Shown here: positions 17,875-24,504 of the stretch, in pieces | Layout: every line of letters starts with the position of its first letter | Numbering within the stretch: the first letter of the stretch is position 1 | DNA from: Actinomycetota bacterium | Lineage (GTDB): Bacteria; Actinomycetota; Geothermincolia; Fen-727; Anoxymicrobiaceae | Direction: 5' to 3' | NCBI GenBank assembly: GCA_018831265.1 | Contig: JAHJCO010000019.1 | Coordinates: 40,534 to 104,533 of the forward strand | DNA length: 64,000 bases | Notes under the pieces: model-generated | The model's database searches: none | What the model was told of the DNA's origin: nothing | The model's input: only the letters and a program-made list of their open reading frames with translations | Program-made: the position numbers and the translations under genes

Positions 17875-18494
17875 GACCAGCAGATGCTCTAGGTGACCTA
17901 CTGAAGACAAAGCGTTCGATTATGGAGACCGGTGAGGTTGCAGTTCGGCTCGGCGTTTCAACAAGTCATGCAAGCCATATCCTTGATTCGCTGCAAGAAG
18001 CAGGCCTGGTACTCCGTCTTCGACGTGGCCTGTGGGCGATTCGGATGGATATCGACCCCTACATTGTCCCCCCTTATCTGACCGCGCCTTTTCCGGCTTA
18101 CACCTCGTTCTGGTCGGCGCTGGCACGCCATGGCATGATCGAGCAGGTTCCCAGGTCTATCTACGTGGCTTCGCCGGGCCGTACCCGGCGGATCAACACA
18201 AGCGTTGGCACCTACTCTATTCATCATATCGCTCCAGAGCTATTCGATGGCTTCGAGGGTTCAAACGAGCAAGGTTACCTGGCGATACCCGAGAAGGCCG
18301 TGTTCGATACCGTCTACTTACTCGCGCCGCGAGGGGGCGAGATCCGCCTGCCGGAGCTGGAGCTCCCCAAGGTATTTCGTCTCGAGAAGATCGAAGTGTG
18401 GACCTCCAGGATCAAGCCACCGCGATTGCGTACGATTGTGACCCGTGGGCTCGATAGAGTCTTAGCGATCGATTCAAGTCTTGTTCACCAGTGA
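17871..18494 (+). CDS. abiEi: AbiEi-family antitoxin/regulator
   Basis: 207 residues. N-terminal winged helix (SIMETGEVAVRLGVSTSHASHILDSLQEAGLVLRLRRGLWAIR) followed by the AbiEi C-terminal region (PFPAYTSFWSALARHGMIEQVPRSIYVASPGRTRRI, then PEKAVFDTVYLLAPRGGEIRLPELELPKVF). AbiEi represses the operon and counteracts AbiEii. ATGA overlap with abiEii. Confidence 0.9.
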   Translation: MRPADALGDLLKTKRSIMETGEVAVRLGVSTSHASHILDSLQEAGLVLRLRRGLWAIRMDIDPYIVPPYLTAPFPAYTSFWSALARHGMIEQVPRSIYVASPGRTRRINTSVGTYSIHHIAPELFDGFEGSNEQGYLAIPEKAVFDTVYLLAPRGGEIRLPELELPKVFRLEKIEVWTSRIKPPRLRTIVTRGLDRVLAIDSSLVHQ

Positions 18495-18809
18495 GCTCGA
18501 TGAGGGGTTCGTGGGCGGAACTGTCTATGCAATCAGCAAGATTGAGGGGCGGTACCGCTCCAGATAAAATGCCGAACCAAGGCACTTAATCGCCATCTGA
18601 AAAATGTTCATTTTCAAGTACGAGGTGCTACGCTCAAGGCTGAGGATGATGGCTATTTGTTGGCCGCCTATCTGAATACGAGAGGGGCGGCATGGTACAC
18701 AGAAAGAGCCTGGCTGGTATCATGTCAGAATTCGAGGATATCTGCCGGAAGCAAGGTGATGGTTAGGCCGTGACCGAATCTATTCACACCCATAAGGAGA
18801 TTTCCCGAA
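18495..18809 (+). other. gene relic between AbiE and the methyltransferase
   Basis: No full gene. A reading frame ending in TAG just before 18770 gives a protein-like stretch (LKNVHFQVRGATLKAEDDGYLLAAY, then TRGAAWYTERAWLVSCQ) without a start codon, suggesting the tail of a broken gene. A second short open stretch (FTSELDEGFVGGTVYAISKIE) is in another frame at 18485-18566. I do not recognise either family. Confidence 0.35.
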
Positions 18810-19556
18810 ATGGACATTCCACGGATCTTCAACGTCAGCGAAAGTGCTCACCGCATCCATAACCCGTTCACACCCGAAAAGCTCGCCACTCTCGGCGCGG
18901 CGCTGCGTCTCGAAACGGGGACCCGAGTGCTCGACCTCGGCAGCGGTTCGGGGGAGATGCTGTGCACCTGGGCACGCGATTATGGAGTCATCGGCACCGG
19001 CATCGACATGAGCCAGTTGTTCACCGAGCAAGCGAAACTCCGCGCCGAAGAACTTGGTGTCGCCGATCAAGTCGAGTTCATCCATGGCGATGCTACCGGC
19101 TACGTCTCGGACGACAAGGTCGGTGTGGCAGCCTGTCTCGGTGCCACGTGGATCGCCGGGGGAGTCATCGGCACTATCGAGCTTCTGGCGCAGAGCCTCC
19201 GCGCCGGAGGGATCATCCTCATCGGCGAGCCCTACTGGCGGCAGTTACCGACGACGGAAGATGTTGCCAGAGGGTGTCTTGCCGGCTCGATCTCCGACTT
19301 TCTCACGCTTCCAGGACTTCTCGCGTCTTTCGGCCACCTTGACTACGACGTCGTGGAAATGGTTCTGGCAGACCAGGACGGCTGGGACAGATACGAGGCG
19401 GCCAAATGGCTCACCATGCGCCGATGGCTTGAAGCTAATCCCGACGACGAGTTTGCGAAAGATGTTCGAGCTAAACTGACCTCGGAACCCGAGCGCTACG
19501 CCGCTTACACACGCGAATACCTGGGCTGGGGTGTGTTCGCGCTGATGACGCGGTGA
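18810..19556 (+). CDS. class I SAM-dependent methyltransferase
   Basis: 248 residues. Motif I VLDLGSGSGEML (residues 40-51) binds SAM, with the acidic GIDMS loop at the end of strand 2 and a motif VEFIHGDATGYV typical of the fold. The C-terminal half (DYDVVEMVLADQDGWDRYEAAKWLTMRRWLEANPDDEF) is characteristic of a small-molecule methyltransferase group close to UbiE/Cfa-like proteins. The substrate is unknown. It is the second module of cassette 5. Whether it modifies DNA is unlikely: no target-recognition region is seen. Confidence 0.85.
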   Translation: MDIPRIFNVSESAHRIHNPFTPEKLATLGAALRLETGTRVLDLGSGSGEMLCTWARDYGVIGTGIDMSQLFTEQAKLRAEELGVADQVEFIHGDATGYVSDDKVGVAACLGATWIAGGVIGTIELLAQSLRAGGIILIGEPYWRQLPTTEDVARGCLAGSISDFLTLPGLLASFGHLDYDVVEMVLADQDGWDRYEAAKWLTMRRWLEANPDDEFAKDVRAKLTSEPERYAAYTREYLGWGVFALMTR

Positions 19557-19628
19557 TGAGTTGTGGCATCCGGCGGATTGTCAACGGGCAAAACTCCTGT
19601 AATTCGCCCGTGCTATTATCGAGGTGTG

Positions 19629-20540
19629 ATGAAGTGGAGCGCCACAAGGATGATTACAATGATACTAAGTAGTCGTAGCTCTCTGAAACTGGCGGTGGCC
19701 GTGCCGTGCATCGTCGCGCTGGCGCTGGCGGTCGCTTCATGCGGGGGAGAGAAGACAAGTTCCGCACCAACCTCGACCCCGAACAAGCCTAGCACCGCGG
19801 CATTGGCGGTCGCCAACACCTGGACGCTCGACAACCAGACCCACATCGAGCCCATGACCGTACCCGGCATAACGTGCACAACTCCCAATACCCTGTTCGT
19901 GGCGCTCATCGCGAGCGACAGCGGGCAGGGGCCAGAGCGCGGCGGGCCGCCGCTGGACTGCAGTGTGCAGAATGTCGAGGGTGGTGGACTCACCTGGACC
20001 AGGCGTGCCGAGGCCCACCTGTCGATCACCGGGGCGCCGTGCGTCGCCGAGGTGTGGACCGCCTGCGCGCCCGCTGTGGTACAACCGTTCACGCTCACCG
20101 TGACACGCAACAACAACGCGGGCGGACTGACCTACTGCGACAACTACAGTGGCGGCTCGGGTCCCGACATCGCCAACGGCATGGTGGTAGTGCAGGCGAT
20201 AACCGGGGCGGACCCCTCCAATCCCGTGGGAGCGACAGCGGTCAACGGCGTCGGCCAGTTCGCGGGCAACGTGGCCCCTGCCTCCGTCACCCTCACCACC
20301 ACCCGCCCCGGTTCGATGGTCGTGGCCGTCGGCGCCGACTGGTCCGCCCCGGAAGTGCGAACCCTGCCTGACGGCCAGGTGATGATTCATGAGGATTTGA
20401 GCACGCCGAACGGCGACGCCTACTGGGCACAAGGGCTGAACTCCCTGGTGGCGACACCAGGCCCGGTCACCCTGTCTGTGACCGCCCCCACCGAGGACAG
20501 CTGCAACATGGCGGCTATCGAGGTACTGCAAGCTCCCTGA
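19629..20540 (+). CDS. secreted lipoprotein of unknown function
   Basis: 303 residues from the ATG at 19629 (GAGG four bases upstream; an upstream in-frame start at 19563 is less likely). A signal peptide of type II with lipobox AVASC (SLKLAVAVPCIVALALAVASCGGE) is followed by a Thr/Ser/Pro linker and a beta-rich domain (NTWTLDNQTHIEPMTVPGITCTTPNTLFVALIASD, then ADWSAPEVRTLPDGQ, ending SCNMAAIEVLQAP). It resembles the viral/phage-like concanavalin-type repeats found in secreted proteins, but I cannot name the family. It probably faces outward. The third cargo of cassette 5. Confidence 0.75.
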   Translation: MKWSATRMITMILSSRSSLKLAVAVPCIVALALAVASCGGEKTSSAPTSTPNKPSTAALAVANTWTLDNQTHIEPMTVPGITCTTPNTLFVALIASDSGQGPERGGPPLDCSVQNVEGGGLTWTRRAEAHLSITGAPCVAEVWTACAPAVVQPFTLTVTRNNNAGGLTYCDNYSGGSGPDIANGMVVVQAITGADPSNPVGATAVNGVGQFAGNVAPASVTLTTTRPGSMVVAVGADWSAPEVRTLPDGQVMIHEDLSTPNGDAYWAQGLNSLVATPGPVTLSVTAPTEDSCNMAAIEVLQAP

Positions 20541-20601
20541 TCTTCTTGCACACCTCATGGGATGAGCGGGTACAAGATCAGAACGAAGGTGTAGTCACTT
20601 C

Positions 20602-20619
20602 TGCAGACGAGCTGCAAAC
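20602..20619 (+). repeat. arm-type heptamer pair, cassette 5 right end
   Basis: TGCAGAC-GAGC-TGCAAAC, 11-bp spacing, 66 bases before R5. Its TGCA-type specificity differs from the TGTA-type pair at the left end (16931), so cassette 5 may be composite. Confidence 0.65.
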
Positions 20620-20684
20620 CAGGCTGGATGATATGTGACAACAAGGATAACTAGAAGACACTGGAAAACGTGATCTTCGTAGGT

Positions 20685-20740
20685 CTTGAAAACCGTTGAG
20701 CCGCAAGGCTCCGGGGGTTCGAATCCCTCTCCCTCCGCCA
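20685..20740 (+). repeat. displaced tRNA-Ser 3' half, R5
   Basis: 56 bases with a short, perfectly paired variable arm (GAGCC-GCAA-GGCTC). The T-arm and acceptor strand match the present tRNA. It divides the AbiE cassette from the S9 peptidase cassette. Confidence 0.9.
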
Positions 20741-20808
20741 GCGGCATGTCTTATAGATGGCAAAGCCGTAAGAATCCAACAAGCGACCTGGAACCGGATT
20801 ATCGCGCT

Positions 20809-22971
20809 TTACGTGCCCGTCTTGAAGAGGTACTTGTCGAACCACTTCTGCTCTTCGACCATCTTTTTCCTCTGGTGAGAGAGCCTCTGAAGGACGTGTG
20901 GTTCACCCGGGAACACATAGAGCTCGACGGGGACGTCCGCGTGCTTCTGGATGCCGCGATAGGTGACCCACGTCTGGCCCGGCGGTACGCTGGTGTCTTC
21001 GCCCGCCATGAACATCAGCGTAGGGGTCTTCACCTTCTTGGCATCGTAGAAAGGCGCAAGCGACGGATTCTTGTATGTGTCCGGTTGTGAGATCGGGTCA
21101 CCTCCGAAATAGTAGGTCAGGTCGCTGTCCCCGAAGGTGCACTGGCCCCACAGTGTGACCCACTCGGCACCACCCGCGCCGCAGGACGCCGCCTTGAACC
21201 GGGGGTCCGTGGCTACTAACGCGTTCGATAAGATCGAGCCGTTCGACCATCCGAACGTACCTAGCCTGCTCTCATCGACGAGGTCCAGGTCGACCAGCCT
21301 CGAAATCCCGTTCTGCAGATCCTCGAGGGGGTACTCGTAGAACTTCCCATTCCTGATTGAACCCGCGAACTCATACCCGTAGTCGGAGCTGCCGTGGTAG
21401 TTGGTGTCCAGGACGAACGCTCCCTTGCTGGTGAACAGCTGGTACGGATATGCCCAGTTCTTGAACGCCGTCTCCCAGAGGTCGAGGGTTGAGGCAAAAG
21501 GGCCTCCATGAATTGCCAGCACCAGCGGGTAGCTGTTGCCCGGTTTGTAGCCGGCAGGGTAGAAGAGCATGCCCTCGACCGTGTCACCCAGCGCACCGAT
21601 CCAGGTCACTGGCTCCGACTTCGCCATCACCTTGCCTTCGAATTGCGGGTTGAACTTCGTGTACTGCCTCGGTCCGACAATCGAGCCTCCTTCCAGGGAA
21701 GCGACGAAGCACTGCGGAGGGGTGCTCTGCGACGACGACTGGTAACAGATGGTCTTTCCGTCGGCCGAGACATCGATGGCATACATGTGGCCCTGGTGCT
21801 CACCCTTCATCAATACCCGTGTGTAGTCAGCGCCCGACCTCCTGTATCTGACGAGCTTCGGGTTGCAGCCGTCCGCGACGAAGGTGACAAAGCCATCTGG
21901 AACAATCTTGAGGGTCGCTCCGTCCATCAAGCCCTTTTCCCAGGAGACGTCCACCGGGCTCTCGGCACCGGTGGAGACGTCCAGCTTGCGAAGCTTTACC
22001 ACATAGGCATGTGCCGAATTGTCAGGGCAATATGCCTCGTTGGTGTACAGGGTTCCAGAATCCTGCGACCAGCCTGCGCCCAGTGCCTGCTTCACGTTCT
22101 TGAAGACCTGCTTGTCGGCCCCTGTCCTTAGGTCTATGAGGTGGTTCGTGACGGGGATGTTCCCGTAATACTGGTCGCCGAGTCCGTCCACCAAGGCCCG
22201 GGTCCTGGTCACGAATGCGGAGTTACCGTCGGGTGACACGTGGATGCCAGTGATCCTGTCATCGTTGCCGGTGACTCTCTCATCCTTCCCAGACGGGATG
22301 TCCTGCTTGTAGAGTCTCACCGGTGCCGCTGCATATTCCGTCACATGAATCGTATCGTCAGGTGAATCCTCGCCACCGTCACCCGCTCCATCCTCTTTCA
22401 GGTACAGCAGGGTGGACTGATCCTTCCAAGCGAATCCCTGGATGACCCCCTCAACGCTGGTAAGGGGCGAAGGGGCAGCCTGCCCCGGTCCCCAGACCCA
22501 GACCTGCATAGAGGGCTCCGCGGTAGCGCCCGGGGCTGCCGCATCAGACATGAAAGAAAGCAGGCTGCCGTCCGGCGACCACATCAACGACGACACTGAC
22601 TCGCCCTGGTAGTCCGTCAGCTGTTGAGTCGACAGATCGAGCAACCTGGTCAAGAAGAGGTTGTTGACGGGAACGTCACACCCAGGGACATAACAGTACT
22701 TCACCCATGCCACGAGCGAGCCGTCCGGGGAGATGCGCTGCTCTATGACGGACTCCGAATAGAGCAGGTCGTCAATAGAGACCTTCTGCGCGTCGGAGAT
22801 CGCGGGGGTAGGCGTTCCGGAAGGATTGCGGAGCTTGCCGGTCTGGCTGCCTCCGCAACCCTGAATAGCGATCATCGACAACACGACCGCAGATGCAATA
22901 GTCAGAACAATTAGCGACCGATAGCGCGAAAGCGGTGCTCTCTTCCTCAATGTACTCGCGCTCCTCGACAT
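20809..22971 (-). CDS. S9-family (prolyl oligopeptidase-type) peptidase lipoprotein
   Basis: 720 residues from the ATG at 22971 (13 further codons are open upstream). A lipoprotein signal (SLIVLTIASAVVLSMIAIQGC) leads into a beta-propeller of WD/PD40-like repeats (SPDGSLVAWV, SPDGSLLSFM, SPDGNSAFVT, SADGKTICYQ) and then the alpha/beta-hydrolase domain (from YPLVLAIHGGP). The catalytic triad is Ser in GWSNG (near residue 575), Asp in AGEDTSVPP and His in FPGEPHV. It would hydrolyse short peptides outside the membrane. It is the sole cargo of cassette 6; GC content and codon use look like the host. Confidence 0.9.
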   Translation of the reverse strand: MSRSASTLRKRAPLSRYRSLIVLTIASAVVLSMIAIQGCGGSQTGKLRNPSGTPTPAISDAQKVSIDDLLYSESVIEQRISPDGSLVAWVKYCYVPGCDVPVNNLFLTRLLDLSTQQLTDYQGESVSSLMWSPDGSLLSFMSDAAAPGATAEPSMQVWVWGPGQAAPSPLTSVEGVIQGFAWKDQSTLLYLKEDGAGDGGEDSPDDTIHVTEYAAAPVRLYKQDIPSGKDERVTGNDDRITGIHVSPDGNSAFVTRTRALVDGLGDQYYGNIPVTNHLIDLRTGADKQVFKNVKQALGAGWSQDSGTLYTNEAYCPDNSAHAYVVKLRKLDVSTGAESPVDVSWEKGLMDGATLKIVPDGFVTFVADGCNPKLVRYRRSGADYTRVLMKGEHQGHMYAIDVSADGKTICYQSSSQSTPPQCFVASLEGGSIVGPRQYTKFNPQFEGKVMAKSEPVTWIGALGDTVEGMLFYPAGYKPGNSYPLVLAIHGGPFASTLDLWETAFKNWAYPYQLFTSKGAFVLDTNYHGSSDYGYEFAGSIRNGKFYEYPLEDLQNGISRLVDLDLVDESRLGTFGWSNGSILSNALVATDPRFKAASCGAGGAEWVTLWGQCTFGDSDLTYYFGGDPISQPDTYKNPSLAPFYDAKKVKTPTLMFMAGEDTSVPPGQTWVTYRGIQKHADVPVELYVFPGEPHVLQRLSHQRKKMVEEQKWFDKYLFKTGT

Positions 22972-23120
22972 GAACGGGTTCCCCGTTACAGTTGTGGCCT
23001 GTAGTCCCATATGCGAGTAGCCAATCTCAACGACGCAATCTTATCGCATAACGTGCGAAATATGGCTCGTGATGTGACCGTATGGTGAGCCTTGTTGATA
23101 ACCCCACCGTCATCGTCACA

Positions 23121-23176
23121 TCCAAGACCCGTTGAGCCGCAAGGGTTCGGGGGTTCAAATCCCCCTCCCTCCGCCA
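23121..23176 (+). repeat. displaced tRNA-Ser 3' half, R6 (decayed)
   Basis: 56 bases, more diverged: the anticodon loop reads CCAAGAC and the T-loop GGTTCAAATCC, while the variable arm GAGCC-GCAA-GGGTTC and the acceptor strand with CCA remain. It stands between the peptidase cassette and the RelE-type toxin-antitoxin cassette. Confidence 0.85.
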
Positions 23177-23191
23177 GAACGAAGGGGCATC

Positions 23192-23518
23192 TCACTCTAT
23201 TGGAAAAGGAAACTGACTGACTATTCGATCGAGTTCTTTTTCAAGTGCTCCGCGTGGAACTGCCTCGACGACATAGAAAGTCTCACCCTTGAGAAGACCG
23301 ATAATCCTTGTGTCCCCGACTCTGAAATGGCCAAGCTTGACCTTGTGTTTCTTGAAGAAATCCTTATAGGCTCCGGCCTGTTCTATCTTGAGATTGGATT
23401 CCAGCAGGTCCGGCTTCTCTTCGTACTCTTCCAGTTTGTCCAGAAGCCTGTCAGCGCTCGACCTGCTCATCTTGGAGAGCCGCTTTTCGAAGAACCTCTC
23501 GGTTAGTTCAAGCAGCAT
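23192..23518 (-). CDS. RelE/ParE-superfamily toxin
   Basis: 108 residues: RLLDKLEEYEEKPDLLESNLKIEQAGAYKDFFKKHKVKLGHFRVGDTRIIGLLKGETFYVVEAVPRG has the RelE-like order of two helices and a beta-sheet with the GHFRVGD.R strand, ending in a PRGALEKELDRI helix. Its start overlaps the antitoxin gene stop by 11 bases. Sole toxin of cassette 7. Confidence 0.8.
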   Translation of the reverse strand: MLLELTERFFEKRLSKMSRSSADRLLDKLEEYEEKPDLLESNLKIEQAGAYKDFFKKHKVKLGHFRVGDTRIIGLLKGETFYVVEAVPRGALEKELDRIVSQFPFPIE

Positions 23519-23777
23519 TTCGATCGTTCAACCTGCGACGGGCTTCCTTGATTGAGAGGGTCTTACCTTTCTTCAAGTCCAGCAGGCCTTCCATGACAGC
23601 GTCATGGATTTCCTGGCTATTCTGGATGACAAGGCTCGCAAGGTCGTCTTCAGAAAAGGGAACAAGGATTGCTTTGGGCTTGCTATGGCTTGTTATGATG
23701 ATGGGGCCTCTGGTCTCGATTGAGTTCAGGTACTCGGATAACCTGGCCTTTGCCGTCCTGGTGTTTGCAAGCTCCAT
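23508..23777 (-). CDS. Phd/YefM-type antitoxin
   Basis: 89 residues. N-terminal Phd/YefM fold: TRTAKARLSEYLNSIETRGPIIITSHSKPKAILVPFSEDDLASL is the DNA-binding domain; the basic C-terminal segment (KKGKTLSIKEARRRLNDR) would wrap the toxin. Antitoxin-first order and 11-base overlap are typical. An AT-rich promoter region lies at 23790-23820. Confidence 0.85.
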   Translation of the reverse strand: MELANTRTAKARLSEYLNSIETRGPIIITSHSKPKAILVPFSEDDLASLVIQNSQEIHDAVMEGLLDLKKGKTLSIKEARRRLNDRNAA

Positions 23778-24003
23778 CCTTGTCCTCCAATAATGTGACT
23801 ACATATGCAACTACATAATACCAGCCTTCCAACCTTAGGTCAAGCGTTCGGCAGACTAAACGCTGTTGGCGAAGATGCCACCATTCTGCCACCATACTGG
23901 TTGGTGCCAGACTGTACATGATGGTACGAAGAGCCGGAAAATCTGATTGAACCCCCGCACAGGATAGTACTAGACGGTACTGGAAGGTACAGCCGTCAAC
24001 AGT

Positions 24004-24020
24004 CTTGAAAACCGTTGAGT
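24004..24020 (+). repeat. truncated tRNA-Ser 3' half, R7
   Basis: Only the anticodon loop and the first part of the variable arm (CTTGAAAACCGTTGAG) remain; the flank CAACAGT matches that of R4, and the 60 bases before it share TACTGGA-type motifs with the R4 arm. After 24020 the sequence turns into REP-like, GTCCCTGTCCC-containing DNA, which presumably truncated this copy. It is the most distal and most decayed junction. Confidence 0.7.
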
Positions 24021-24210
24021 ATTCGCGCTATCAGGGTGGGGCTTCCGTTACCCTGTCCCCCATCAGGCATGAACCTCCGTTCTGGTTCGAACGTCCCTGT
24101 CCCTGATCATCTGCTGGGGGGAAAGAGAAACGCCTGCAGCATCTTCTCGGCCCTATCCATGGGTGTGTCAATCTTCGGGAAAGCCACGACGGACCCGGAC
24201 TCCCTCCGGG

Positions 24211-24384
24211 CTCGAGGCCTTTGATATCAGATCGGAGGCTTACTCGAAGTTCGGGTGCCATGTATCAACGATTGTTGTGACACGGAGCGAGTACGATAGG
24301 AAGGTGAAGCGCAAACAAGGCTTCTGGAGGTACATTCCGACCGAAGGGATCAGACTGGATTCCCGTAAGGAGAGGATTGGTTGA
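24211..24384 (+). pseudogene. 3' fragment of a second copy of the MNT gene
   Basis: The last 58 codons match the MNT gene of cassette 1 (12548-12721) with only four or five residue changes (FDIRSEAYSKFGCHVSTIVV versus FDIRSEAYSKFGCHVSAIVV), and the next 35 bases also correspond. The 5' part, including the catalytic motif, is missing. This shows that an element like cassette 1 once stood here. The stretch 23778-24504 has otherwise no gene: R7, a REP-like insertion and this fragment. Confidence 0.85.
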
Positions 24385-24504
24385 CGAAGCAGCTGCAAGT
24401 CAGGCAGGTGTCAAGAGCTGAAGCTGAGTAGAGAGTCGGACCAGAACAGAATACGAGGGGCGGCCTCAACGGCTGCCCATCTTTCACTCCCCCCTCCAGG
24501 ACCA

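Larger units (their letters stand above)
9888..24020 (+). mobile_element. stack of tRNA-Ser-targeted integrase-less cassettes
   Basis: Eight copies of the tRNA-Ser 3' half (one in the real tRNA, seven displaced, the last truncated), all in the same orientation, bound seven segments: 9948-12840, 12901-13820, 13881-15204, 15265-16754, 16851-20684, 20741-23122 and 23177-24003. Most carry defence or toxin-antitoxin genes. Arm-type heptamer pairs occur near segment ends. No recombinase gene is present. The natural reading is serial site-specific integration at the anticodon loop, each event supplying a new 3' half and pushing the former one to the right. The copies nearest the tRNA are the best preserved and the farthest (23.1 and 24.0 kb) the most decayed. 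Confidence 0.85.

Noticed and set aside
12841..23176. Additional tRNA-Ser genes at each repeat
   Set aside because: Each lacks the acceptor 5' strand, the D-arm and the 5' anticodon strand; only the sequence from the anticodon loop to CCA is present.
9888..24020. An integron with attC sites
   Set aside because: No intI gene, no attC-type core sites or imperfect inverted-repeat structure; the shared sequence is a tRNA half with linear direct repeats and arm sites, as used by tRNA-specific tyrosine integrases.
24100..24170. T-arm of R7 (GGTTCGAACGTCCC)
   Set aside because: The CCCTGTCCC context recurs as a REP-like motif close by, so the resemblance may be chance; R7 is therefore given only to 24020.
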